Position numbers and translations under genes: made by a program. Shown piece after piece: positions 35,150 to 46,856 of a stretch of DNA of 64,000 nucleotides. The stretch's first letter is position 1. The number at the start of each line of letters is the position of its first letter. The notes under the pieces are model-generated. The model had not been told where the DNA came from. It made no database searches and was given only the letters and a program-made list of their open reading frames with translations. The DNA comes from Desmodus rotundus (lineage: Eukaryota; Chordata; Mammalia; Chiroptera; Phyllostomidae). The stretch spans positions 84,401,193 to 84,465,192 of the forward strand of contig NC_071398.1 in NCBI RefSeq assembly GCF_022682495.2, written 5' to 3'.

Positions 35150-36990
35150 TGAAGAGACAGCTAGCAACAGAACCAGACTCAGACACTCAGGGATGTTGAA
35201 ATTATTTGACCAGAAATTTAAAACAATTATGATTAATAGGCTAAGGTCTCTGGTGGAAAAAAGTAACACATAAGACCAAATAGATAATGTAAGCAGAGAG
35301 ATGGAAATTCTGAGAAAGAATCAAAAAGAAAAACTAGAGCTCAAAAACACGGTAACAGAAGTGAAGAACACTTTTAAGGGGCTCATTAGTAGACTGAACA
35401 CAGCAAAGGAAAAAAGTCTCTGAGCTTGAGGAGATGTCAATAGACACCTTCGAAATGAAAAGCAAAGAGAAGAAGGACCACCCCGCCCCCCCCCAGCCAA
35501 ATAGAATAGAATATCCAAGAACTGAGGGGCAACTACAAAAGATGTTAAGATACAGGTAATGGGAATACCAGAGGGACGAGAAATAAGCAAAAGAAATATT
35601 TGAAGCAATAGTGACTGAGGATTTCTGTAAATTCATGTCAGAAACCAAACCACAGATCTGGGAAGCTCAGAGAACACCCAGCAGGATAAATGACAAAAAG
35701 TGGGGGTGGGCAGGAGAGAGGGATTAGGGATATTTTGTTATTATAAAGCACTTGCAGCATAGTGTCGAAAGTAGACTGGATTAGTTGTCAATGTATATTG
35801 CAAACTCTAGGGCAACCACTAATAAAAAAGCAAGAAAAGAAATATAACTGATATGCTAAGAAAGGAGTGAAAACAGAGTCATATAAAATAATTCAAACCA
35901 CAAAAGCCAGGAAAAGGGTGGAAGATAAAATAAGAACAAAGAACAAGGGCAACGAATAGGAAATAACTAATATGTTAGATAGTAACCCAATTATATCAAT
36001 AATCACTTTAAACATCAATAATCTAAATGTGCCAATCAAGACACGGATTGTCAAAGTGGATCAAAAACCGAGACAATTATATGCTGTCTACAAGAAACTC
36101 ACTGGAAATGTAAATACGCATACAGATTAAAATAAAAAGATGAAGAAATATACACCATGCTAACACTAATCAAAAGAGAGCTAGAGTAGCTATATTAACT
36201 TCTGACAGACAATCCTTAAGGGTGTGCACGAAACAACACAGCCTCAAAATCGCGGGGCACAAACTGATAGATCTGCAAGGAGAAACAGATAAATCCACTA
36301 CTAGAGTTGGAGACTTCACCACCCCTCTATCAGAAATGGACAGATCCAGCAGGCAGAAAAGCAGTAAGGACCTAGCTGAACTCAACACCACCGTCAATCA
36401 ACTGGATATAACAGACAGCAGCGGCAGAGTGGCAGAACACACAGTCTCCTGAAGCTCACCGGGAACACTCACCGAGACAGACCACGTCCTGGGCCACAAA
36501 ACACACCTTCACAAATGTAAGAGAATAGAAATTACACAATGTCTGCTCTTAGGCTACAGTGAAATTAAACTGGAAATCAAGAACAGAAAGATGGCTGTAA
36601 AATTCCAACACACTTCTAAATAGCATAAGGGAGCAAAGAAATCTCAAGAGAAATTTAAAAATATTTTGAAGTAAATGAAAATGAAAACACAACTTATCAA
36701 ACTTTGTGGGAGGCAGTGAATGCAGTATTTAGAGGGATGTTTATAGCACTGAATGCATATACTAGGAAAAAATAAAGATCAAAAATCGATCATCTAAGTT
36801 TCCCCCTTAGGAAACTAGGAAAAAAAGAGCAAATTAAATCCAAAGTAAGCAGAAGGAAATAAATAATTAAAGCAGAAATCAATAAAATTCAAAACAGGAA
36901 ACCACGAGAGAAAATCAACAAAATCAAAGCTGGTTCTTTAGAAAGATCAATAAAATTGGTAAGCCTCTAGCCAAATTAACTAAAATTTAC
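35150..36990 (+). mobile_element. Old L1 (ORF1 and ORF2 5' part)
   Basis: An ORF1-like coiled-coil coding region (AGATGGAAATTCTGAGAAAG at 35300; AGAACACTTTTAAGGGGCTC at 35365) is followed by ORF2 endonuclease and early RT phrases (TATGCTGTCTACAAGAAACT at 36080; CTGATAGATCTGCAAGGAG at 36263; GGCCACAAAACACACCTTCA). Stops occur throughout. It is 3'-truncated relative to the family and antisense to KCNH1. Confidence 0.75.
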
Positions 36991-36994
36991 TAGC

Positions 36995-37215
36995 CCTGGG
37001 ATGTGAACCAGATGTTTGCCTCACATTGCCAAATAATGAGCAATTTCTTATGCCAGACAGGTACACAAAAACACTAACTTCATTTCCTTTCTTTCATCCG
37101 CTTGATCAATCGGAAAAAAAAGAAACACTGCTGAATTACATGTGCTGTGAGCCAGACGCTGTTTTAAGTGTTTCCGCATATCAGCAAACGACAAGCAAAC
37201 AAATAAGTACACTGT
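36995..37215 (-). mobile_element. L2-like fragment (weak)
   Basis: GTGCTGTGAGCCAGACGCTG, AGTGTTTCCGCATATCAGCA and a late GAAGGCGCTAAGTGG hint at a reversed L2/MIR end. 37215-37900 is unassigned apart from a TTTTA tract and a MIR-like tail near 37735-37800. Confidence 0.35.
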
Positions 37216-37503
37216 AGAGTACATTAGAAGGCGCTAAGTGGAGAAAACCATACAGCAGGCTAACAGTTGTATTTTTTCTTATGAATGTTCACATATATAT
37301 CACATACATGTGTACATATGTTAAGCACATATTTTCATTTTCTTCCCTCTCTTATCCCCTCATCATCTAACGTTCGCTGTGTTCATTATAGTTTACATAT
37401 CTTAGGTATGTAAGTTACAGGATACCAGGAAGACGGAATATCATCCAAGGACCTGTCCCAGCAAAAGGGAGAATACCACCTTGGCTAGGGGGATTATAGG
37501 TGA

Positions 37504-37528
37504 TTTTTATTTTATTTTATTTTATTTT
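37504..37528. repeat. TTTTA pentanucleotide tract
   Basis: About five TTTTA units. Confidence 0.9.
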
Positions 37529-37907
37529 TGCTTCCTGTATCTTCTTTCCCTTTAGTAGTAGGTATGGCTCAAATTTAAAAATTGTTTATGGTCTACAGTA
37601 CAATCCCTTTTGTATAGGTAGCACTTCCAGCTCCTTCCATCCTCCTTCAAAAAACCAAACTGACACCTGTGTAAGCTCAAGCACGTTGGAAGAGAGCTGT
37701 CTCCAGTCCCTTCTACACAGGGCAGAGTACAAAGCTGCAAATATCACTTACCCAAAGTCACACATCTCGGCGTGTAGCCAAGCCAGGACAAGAGTCAGAG
37801 GACCCCCTGAGAGTCCCCTCCAAGCCAGCACACTTGCTTTGTACTGTTTTCTCAGCCCCAAGCCCCAGAGAAGTGAGGTGTATGATACGCAGACCCCTTG
37901 TCCTTAC

Positions 37908-38026
37908 CTCGGCCAGGCGGGAGTGCTTGTGTACATTCTCGCCTTTTTGCACGCTGGGAGCCAGCTGCTGCAGGACGCCCCTGCTGCTTGTCAGGGCTCT
38001 GGTCAGCCGAGCAAACTTCCCCCAGC
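37908..38026 (-). CDS. KCNH1: KCNH1 coding exon 5: N-terminal calmodulin-binding helix and pre-S1 linker
   Basis: This 119-nt exon starts with GC (completing Gly147) and encodes residues 148-186 (from [11 protein letters not shown] to SRLAE), ending on a codon boundary. The acceptor CAG at 38027-38029 follows a strong tract rich in C and T. The donor is GTAAGG at 37902-37907. Known: in mammalian EAG1 residues about 151-165 ([15 protein letters not shown]) form the N-terminal calmodulin-binding site, through which Ca2+/calmodulin closes the channel; this stretch is intact here. The rest ([15 protein letters not shown]) leads into the linker before S1. Its length is not a multiple of three, so skipping would disrupt the frame. 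Confidence 0.97.
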
Positions 38027-38189
38027 CTGGAGCACAAGGAAGAGAAAAAAGACAAGTTCAAGCACGTCCTGAAGGTACATGGACATTCATACCACAAGTT
38101 ATGCTGTGAGCAGCAGACACCCCGCTTATCCTCCCGAGCTCCCAGGAGGCACGATGAAGGCTCACTGCTCAGAGAAGCGTAGAGGCTCA

Positions 38190-38345
38190 CTCAAATCTCT
38201 GTAGCATTTACTTTCCCCTGCACTGCCATTTTATCTTAATCATAACTTTGTGAAGCAGGTAGGGCAGGTTTTAGTATCTGTTTATAAAGGGGAAACCGAG
38301 GCACAGAGTGCCTAGACAACTACAGTCCAGGACCCAGATCTCTGC
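38190..38345 (-). mobile_element. MIR (antisense copy)
   Basis: ATCTTAATCATAACTTTGTG, AAAGGGGAAACCGAGGCACA and GAGTGCCTAGACAACTACAG give the reversed MIR, about 165 bases upstream of exon 5 in gene sense. Confidence 0.7.
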
Positions 38346-38689
38346 ACTCTGGCCCAAGGCTCTCCAGCCAGGTACTAGAGGCAATCAAGGTGTTTCTCTG
38401 ACTCTATGACTTGGCTCAGCCTGTTCCCAGCCCTGAGTCCGATCTAGCAGAGACCCAGCTGGTTCCAGGTTTTAAATGGACAAGCTAGGTAATCACATGG
38501 CCATTCCTTGCATTGCATGCTCCAAAGCTAGGAGAATAAGAAATGAATTCAGTGGATGGGTAGGTGGGGAAAAGCACTGGCAGATTTTAGTCCGTTCTGG
38601 GATGGGGGAAGGATGGCTGCTGACAGGTCCCCTTCAAACAAGAAACTCCAAGAGCCTAGTACCGAGCTCAGTATCCAGAGCCCAGGAAA

Positions 38690-38800
38690 GAAATCTGGAT
38701 ACAAGTCCCATCTCTGCCTCCAGCCTGCTTTGTGATCTCCAACAAGCTGTCTAAGTTGTCTGGGCTTACTTATCTCATCTGTAAAGGGAAAATAAAATAC
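38690..38800 (+). mobile_element. MIR fragment
   Basis: GTCCCATCTCTGCCTCCAGC, AACAAGCTGTCTAAGTTGTC and CTCATCTGTAAAGGGAAAAT follow the MIR core. Confidence 0.75.
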
Positions 38801-38804
38801 TCTA

Positions 38805-40200
38805 CCTGCCTAAAAGCAGGGTACATTTACCTGGTAAAACAAAGGAGTTAAGTTTAGTGGGCTCTGATTAATGGGCTGAAACAGGCTGTCCTGAGGCCTC
38901 CTCGGGCATCTGGACTAAGCCTCCAGGAAAAGGAAAACGCTGATCTTTTTCTAATCCAGCCCACACTATACCCCAGAATCTAAGACATCTGAGTAATCTT
39001 TACCGAGAATTTAAGACGTATGAGTGATCTTTTAAAAATCCCCAAAGACAATTGTCCATTCCAATGCCCAACAACCCGTTTGCATCAAGGTCATAACCAC
39101 AGCAATGGCCTCATGGAACCCCTGAAAGCCTGTCAGGAGTTTTCAAGAACAAGCTGGGGGTGAAGGGCTTCCATAAAATAAACGGAGCATGCAAGTATTT
39201 TTACGTGACAGCTAAATGCAGGACAGGGCGATTTTATTTTTTGTCCTTTAGGGTCGGCAGTGTTCAGCACCTGGCCGCAGAAATCTCATCTGCCAAATGT
39301 TACCCTGGAGCACCTTTCCAAGACAGACTAAGAGTCCAGAGGATGGGGCAGTTAAGCAGAAGAATGGCCCTGTCTTTGCAACAAGCGTTAGGGATCATAG
39401 TCTGGATAAATTTTTGTCAGGATGGCAACAATAGCAAATAAGTTCTTTTTATCACATTCCAGAAATTCTGGGTTTAATAAAAGATAGTAGAATTTTTATC
39501 ATCCATCCTCATGCTGGTAAGCAGAAAAATGGGCCTGCTGGAGTCAGCTTGGAAAGAGGAGTGTGGTGGTCAGGCTGTGGGGGTCCCACTAATGTTAACA
39601 GGAAGGGACAGCCCAGACTCTGCAGGTCTGAGATTGAATTCTACAAAGCTTTTCAAGAGGAACAGAACATATATTTTCCAATCAGATAAAAAATAGCTGT
39701 ACGTGCAAACATCAACAAAGGTCTTCTGCAATCCCCCTCCCACTGCACCCTCCACTACCATCACCACCACCTCCACCACCACCCATCCTCTGGGACCAAC
39801 GATGAGAAGGAGATGGTAGAGCAGACAGCCGGGACCCTGCCTGGCAGGGAGCTCGCGGCCCTGGTGCATCAGCCGACATAGCACAAAAGGATGTAACAAA
39901 AGATCCCTGGACCTGTGGGCATCTCTCTGGGTGCAGACTAGCCTCTCACTCTCCGCCTTAGCCCTGAGTCACTTTCCAAGAATGTGGCTCTCAAAAGAAC
40001 TGGCTGAGTGGAGGGCACAGGAAGGTGAATGAGTGTTGGATGAAGAAATGGACAAGCAATGTGAAATTCTCCATTACACCTCTACCAGGATGGGTAGACT
40101 CTGCCTGTACTGAGGGAAGGAAATAAGTTCTCTCCCAAATTCCACCCCTATGTTTTCCTTTCTGAACTGCGGACACTTTCTAATAGGAGTCGTTACCTAG
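38805..40200. other. Unassigned intron 4 sequence
   Basis: No secure repeat. It includes a CCA/CCT-rich, imperfect tract at about 39725-39785 with several CACCACC units. Confidence 0.5.
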
Positions 40201-40204
40201 CCAG

Positions 40205-40820
40205 ATGACAGAACTTCATTCACTCCTGTATTAATTCTATAAACATAACTACCATATATCAGGCAGAGGGCTAGGTACTAAGATGAAGAAGACACAGACT
40301 GTGGCTACTTGAGCATGCACTTGAGTAGGGAAGACTGATAAATAAATGAAAAACCATGACATACAGTAAGCTGAGTTCTATGGCAGAGACGATAAAGAGC
40401 CCTACAGCCAAGACTGTCCAGAGAAGGTGTACCTAATCCAGGCTGGGGCGTCCAGGAGGGCCTCCAAGAGGAAGTTACATTAGAGCGAAATCGTGCAAGA
40501 TGGGGAGGAGTTAAAAACTCAGGAAGAAAAAGACAGACATTCCACACAGAAGGAAGAGCACCTATGAAGGCAGAAAATCCCAAAATCGGGTAATATGTCA
40601 GTGAAGAGTAAGAAGTCTACATAGTCGAGTGAGTGGGGCAGGGCCCACAGGAGAAGAGAGGCAGACAATGGCCTGACGTGATGCTAACGAGGTTGTCCGA
40701 GGCCAAATTGAGCAGAACTTAGATGGCGAGAACCTCGACAGCAAGTTAAGGGATTTGAACGTCATCCTAAAACCCGTGGAGAACCACTGAAGGAGCTGAA
40801 ACATGATGGGGAGGAAAGGT
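40205..40820 (-). mobile_element. L2-like ancient LINE (antisense)
   Basis: GGCAGAGGGCTAGGTACTAA, GATGAAGAAGACACAGACTG, AGGAGGGCCTCCAAGAGGAA, AGACATTCCACACAGAAGGA and ACCCGTGGAGAACCACTGAA follow the reversed 3' region of an old LINE also seen at 13600, 28190 and 58060. Confidence 0.55.
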
Positions 40821-41059
40821 ACACTGAGTTCATTCAAGAAGGACAGAACGGCAGTGTGGGCAGTACACATAAAAACAAGAGGTTGACATGTAAAAGACGT
40901 CAGGATCCCAGGCCAGACAGCATGTGGGCCTGGACCAGTGTGGTAACCTGGGCCAGGCAACAAGGGGAAACTTGAGAAAGGATACACAGCTAGAGGCAAC
41001 AGAATTCGGTGAACAATGGCTGCAGAGGGAGAGAAGAGGCAACCCAGGTGGCTCCGGGC

Positions 41060-41335
41060 TCCTGGTTTGGGTGGCTGGAGTAACAGCTGGATAAAAGCAG
41101 GTGAAGGGGTTAAGAAGTACTGACTGGTAGTTACAAAACAGTCATGGGGATGTAAAGCACAGCATAGGGAATATAGTCAATAATAGTTGTATGAACTATG
41201 TATGGGGCCAGGTGGGTACTGGAAATGTCGGGGGAACACTTTGTAAAGCATATGATTGTCTAACCACTATGCTGTGTGCCTCAAACCAACACAAAATAAC
41301 ATTGAAAGTAAACTATAATTTAAAAAAAAGCAAGA
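41060..41335 (+). mobile_element. L1 3' end
   Basis: CATGGGGATGTAAAGCACAG, AATATAGTCAATAATAGTTG, CTAACCACTATGCTGTGTGC and a final A-rich run are the 3' UTR end of an older L1 in forward orientation, antisense to KCNH1. Confidence 0.75.
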
Positions 41336-41344
41336 AAGCTGACA

Positions 41345-41475
41345 TACCCTCCTCCCAGGAAGCCTTTTCCAATTATTGCTCTACCCCCAGCAAAATTGCC
41401 CATGCCCTCCTGTGTATACCCGTTTTCCTTAGGCAGACTCCTATTCATTCAGCACACACTTGTTGGGTGCCTTTG
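41345..41475 (+). mobile_element. L2-like fragment
   Basis: CCTCCCAGGAAGCCTTTTCC and AGCACACACTTGTTGGGTGC recall the L2 3' region; short and diverged. Confidence 0.4.
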
Positions 41476-42668
41476 GGGCGAGAGGACGGTGGCAGTGGCA
41501 TGGGGAAGCATGAAAGGGAAAGGACAGAAGGACGGGGGCACAATGCACAATCTAACAGTCACTCAAAAGTACTCACTGGGTCTTTTCTCCATTCTCAGCA
41601 AGGACCCTCCCCCACTCCTTGACCCCACAATGGCTGCAGGTTTCAATTGGGGTGAGCCCCCCACTAGGCTACTTTTGCCCACACAACCCTGTATGCCCCA
41701 CAGGCCAGAAGAGAGAGGGCTCTGGGATGAGCTGTAGGCCCAGGGGTACCAGAAAAGACAAATCTACAGGCCCCTCTTTGTCATGCCGAGTCCCTCTGAG
41801 TAGAAGTTGCAGAGGACTCCTGTAAGGTCTCCCAACCCCCGGTGGGAAAGCTGTGAGGCCAGGCTTGCCCCGATCTCTAGAGTTAGATTCTCTTAGAGGA
41901 GCTGGTGCCATAGCCCAATATGCAGAAGAGAACATGGGACCAGGAAGGACACGGCCTAAATGCCCTCGAGTCTTCCCCCCCCCGCCCCGCTGCCCGCCTG
42001 CCGTCTTTTCCCTATCAATGTACAAATAACCAGAAATCTACAATGATGTCTTCAAGTAGCCGTCAGAAAATGGTCACCTTTCCATCATTCTAAGGGAACA
42101 AGATAAAACATTAATACTGAAAGGGAGAGGGGGTCTGTGGCCTGTATCCACCACTGTTTCTTTCCCCAGGGCACCTTCACAAGTATCCCACATGAAGGCA
42201 CACAGACAGGTCGGCAGTTTCAACAGCCAGCCAGAACCCTCGTTTCCAAATATTCTACATCTCTGGCCTTCAAAAATCTCCTCTGGAGTTTTCCATTCTT
42301 TTTGTTGTCTGCTTTTGGCTCAGGTTTAACTATAAATTTAGAAGTCAATACATGTATCTTTGAAAATGGATTTGCTCCTTTAATAAGAGATTACTTGGTG
42401 GGATAAGAGGAAAAAAAGAGGGGTGACTCATTCTCTGGTGAGCAATGCAGAGGAAAGATCCTGAGCCTTACACTCGGATTCTTCTCGACACACTTGCCCA
42501 AGGCCCCTGGCACAGAAGGGAGAATGGGACAGAGAAAAATGTTCTGTGGGCTGCTCCCAATTACCCATAATAACAGAAAAGCAAGAGATAAGAAACAAAT
42601 GGAGCCCCAGGAGCATCATAGATTCTTATTCCAGCCAAGAATTCCCATTTACTCTCTCATTCGGCCTT

Positions 42669-42693
42669 CACACACGCACACACTCACACACAC
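42669..42693. repeat. Imperfect CA tract
   Basis: CA units with G and T interruptions. Confidence 0.8.
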
Positions 42694-43810
42694 CAGAGCT
42701 GTTACCAATAGGCAAACCTGGCTTGACCTTCGTTCCTGCTCCATGCCATCTGTGGGCGCTTGCTGTCAGAGAGCAAGGGAATAAGCCACAAGATGGATGG
42801 AAAAGAGACGATGAGGGAGTCAGGGGCCTGGATAATTCATCGAAAGAATCATGAGAAGGGAAACATTAATCAAAGAGGGGGCTCAGGGAGCGTTCCCGGG
42901 GCCCATCGCCTGTGCTAAGAGCTCCGGGGAAAAGACGACTTACTTCGTGTGGGGTGTTGAATAGACTGTCGCCATGTTTTTACCCTTTTGTGGCTTGTTT
43001 GTGGGGAAATATTAGGAACCCAGTGGCTTCTTGAATCCACTCTTAGGATGCACTCACCTTACGCCCAAGCCCAAAGTTAGGCACTACATGATCGGAGAAA
43101 ACGAGGTCATTTAGAGACAATCGGAGCACAACTGACTTTAAAAAAAGGCTAATCTGTTGCTGGGAAAACATCTCACGCCGCCATGCCAAAGAGCAATTAT
43201 CTGAGGATTTTTCTGGGGGTTTGGGTTATCCACCCGTCCACTCCAGCTCAAACGTGAACTTTAAACAAGCCTGGGTCCAGACCCTTAAGACCCTAAATGC
43301 TGACAGAAGGGCTGTACCGAAACCCCACTGGATCTGCGGGGATCACACAACTCGAGAGCTCATCCAAGGAGAGACGTCAAGGCGGAGAGCAGCCCAGACG
43401 CGTGGCAGCATATTTTCCATCTCCATGTGATCCTCGCAGCCAGAGCTGCAGTTTATAGGCTTACGATGTACGAGGCCTGGAGAATTATCATGGTCTTTCA
43501 TCATAAACAGACGAGTATAAAATTTGACCTTGTCCTAATCAGATCACCAAATCAACTCGGGCCGGGGGCACAGTGACATGACAAGGGAAAGCCTACACAT
43601 ACCTGCTGTGGCATTCCAAATGGACAGGCTTCCAAGGACATGTCCTGGAGGAGTTGTTGGGCACGATGCACTAGCAGCATGTCCACGTTGAGGACTAAAG
43701 CGCTTGTGTGTGGCGTGCGTTTTAAAGTTTGACAAATCAAGCCACGTGCACTACTGCTTATTTCACAGACAAAGAGAAGTAATATCTGGTTCCCTTGGCT
43801 AAAAGGTGAA

Positions 43811-43833
43811 TGTGTGTGTGTGTGTGTGTGTGT
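43811..43833. repeat. TG dinucleotide microsatellite
   Basis: About 11 TG units. Confidence 0.95.
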
Positions 43834-45535
43834 ACACCAACACTCTTATCAAAAAGGAAATACATCACTGAGGCAGGGAAAATGAAGTGGGGCTTTTTAT
43901 TTCTGGAAAATAAACCTAAGTGAGTCTCACCACATCACTCACATAAGTGAGTCTCATTTATCACATCAAATGTGACTCTTCCTTCAGGTTTCATGAGAAT
44001 CAAGTGCAGACACGAGGTGACATGCGATGAGTACTCTCTGCTGAGTATGCCTTTTCTGCTAAACACCTCCACGTCACCTAAAAATGTTCCAGTGGTGGGA
44101 AAAGGACACAGCCTGACTCGACAAAATCACGTGTTTTAAATTGTTAAGAGAAAACTGGCAAAATAAGTGTCAAAATATCTGATTCCCTTTAAAGAATTAC
44201 TTATCGGTTTATTCATTTAAAAAAGCAAATGGCCCTTCTAGGTGGTAGCAAGATAACACTTCATCACAACTGAGTCTATCACCACGCAATAGCTGTTGCA
44301 CTGAGAAATCCTCGAGTCAAAAACGAGAAATCAGGGAATCACACATCTGCAGGAGAAAAGGCAACTGCAGGAGGCTGAGACACTGGTGGCGAGGATTTAC
44401 ATCTGCTATCGTTTAAAAACCAAAAGTCGGGCTGAAGTTGATTTATTACACTACCAGGTAGTTTAAAAAATAGAATGCACTGGTATACACAGCATTTTTT
44501 TTCTCTGAGCTCTATAAATGTGAGCGTCCAAATGTGCCAGGATTTTAAATGCCCTCAAAGCACATAGCCCCTGAGAGAGCATCCACATAATTAATGCTTT
44601 TTAGTTCCTCCTATCATGCCCGTTTAACAATCACAGTTGGGTGACTTCGAGAATAATTATGCCCCAGTTTGACTCCTCTGGATTCCACTCTCCTCTCTGT
44701 GCCGTGTGTGGGAAAACCACCGGGGCGGAGCTCTCGGGTAGGGCTGGGCAGTCCACCACACAGCCAGGACGCACTGCAGTAAGGACGCGCCCCTAGCCTC
44801 TTGGTTATCAGGACACCTGAGAAGAGGGATGGAAAAGGGTGCTGGGACACCCTTGAATCCCAGGCCTCTTGGGATAACATGCCGTCTTTTGCATGTCCTC
44901 TTCAGGAGCACAGTTGTTCTAGAAATTCTGAGCCATCTCCTCTCCCAGTCACCGGTGTTACATAAACAATGCTTGCAGCGACGTGGCTGAGGTGAGTGCT
45001 AAACTCCGTGGTCGCAGCTCATTAAATGACACATATGGAAGTTACTCATGCTCATTAATACGACGTTTCAAGTGTTGTAATTTAACTGGCTGCACACTTA
45101 CACAACCACACAGGCAGAAATAAACTAAAGTCTACTACTAGAACTCAGTCAAATCTGAAGAAGTGTACATGTAAAGAGATGCATGTGGCCGTGGACTGCC
45201 TCATTTGGGTGACTGACACCTGTCATGTGAAACCCCAAAAAGATTCTGATGATACCAGAGGTGCCCAACTGCATCCTTCTGTCTGAACTTTATTGGGAAG
45301 GGTTAATCTGAAAAGGTATGAAATTGATTTGAATGCCTTCCCAACAAAGCTTTTTTCCCCTCCCCTTCTCCATACATTCCAGAGCGATACAATGCCTTGC
45401 CCAGCACATATTCAAGTTTAAATCTTGATCTCTGTGCAGAGATTGCCTTGGCAACCTCAAATTCTCTGTAATGTGAGTCATCAAACAGGCAAAAAAAAAA
45501 AAGAGGCATAAATACATTTGTACGAATCAGAATTA

Positions 45536-45709
<174 letters not shown>

Positions 45710-46835
45710 TTATTTGAGGGGCTATGGAAGCAAAGACTTGGGAATGAATAGCTGCAAATATTAATTCAATTTTTAAAAAGCTTCATTTCTTCAGGGGCTG
45801 GGGTTATTACACCATTATTTCTTTTCTCGCTGGAATAAAAACTTTCACAGTGACCACTCAGTGGGACTTTTCTTTTGTTAAAATAATTTTGTAAGTGCAG
45901 CTCTCTTAACTCTTGTGAAACAGTTTAAAAAAATGGGTTGAAAATCCCCATCATCTCTGGTAGTAAGTAAGGTGCAGAGACCTGCAGACTTACTTGAGAC
46001 CATGTAGTGGGCAAGTAAAGAGGAGGGGCCGGAATGGGCATTGCCAGCATGGCCAGCAGACCATGCAAACCCAAATTTCCCAAAGGGCCCCAGGGTCAGA
46101 ATCCAGTTTGGGAATCCATCAGTTTGGCTCACATGCTCAATCAGCCATGGACCCAAAACTATGTTTCTAAGTCTCTCTCCCCAAAATAAAAATCCAAAAG
46201 GTCCAAACAATAGCAAATGACAACACACTAAGAAGGGAAAGAATCACCACAGTGATTCTCCCAGCAAAGGCTCCCCCAGAAAGGAAGGTCTCCAGATGGG
46301 TTTAGGTAGTGATTACATTAGTGCCTTAGGGTACTCAGTGAATGCGTTCAACTTCCAGTCCTTGCTCCTGGGCAAAAGCAGGGGATGAATGAGCCTCTCC
46401 AAAGCACTGAGCTGATGCACAGAAGGAGAAGCTGGGCAGGGCTCATCTGACTGCCTTCTCAGATGCCCGCTCAGGTATCTATGGCCAAATACCTACCCAA
46501 AGTCAGCCTCTGGCTTCCGAAACATAATGAGGGAAAACAAACAAGTGTTTTCTATCTATAGAGGACATCAGCAAGACTGACCCATCAATTCTGTGATACA
46601 AAGTTAAATGAGACACAAAGTAGTGATAAGTTCTTCCCTATCTAGTTCTTGTATCCCCGTTCCTAAAAGGGGATCTGGCATGTAAGAGCTTAATAACTAT
46701 TTGTTGAATTCTGTATTACTGGAGAGCATTTTACATACTATTTTATAGTCATTTTCAAGTTAAAGTACAATAAATATTCCTCTATGTTGTTAAGTATTAG
46801 AAAAGCTTCCAGGCATTCCAGACACTGTGCTCAGT

Positions 46836-46856
46836 ATTTTATTTTATTTTATTTTA
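46836..46856. repeat. TTTTA pentanucleotide tract
   Basis: About four TTTTA units. Confidence 0.85.

Larger units (their letters stand above)
41475..45534. other. Repeat-poor part of intron 4
   Basis: About 4 kb with only simple tracts recognised (CA-rich 42669-42693, GT 43811-43833). Part of it (42.84-45.2 kb) has a mixed composition unlike the flanking LINE debris. No exon evidence was found. It may hold conserved regulatory sequence, which I cannot test here. Confidence 0.45.

Noticed and set aside
37500..38072. 190-codon plus-strand frame over exon 5
   Set aside because: It is the antisense shadow of KCNH1 exon 5 joined to low-complexity intron sequence.
43920..43975. CRISPR-like short repeats (GTGAGTCTCA twice)
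   Set aside because: Only two short copies with irregular spacing in mammalian DNA; a local duplication at most.
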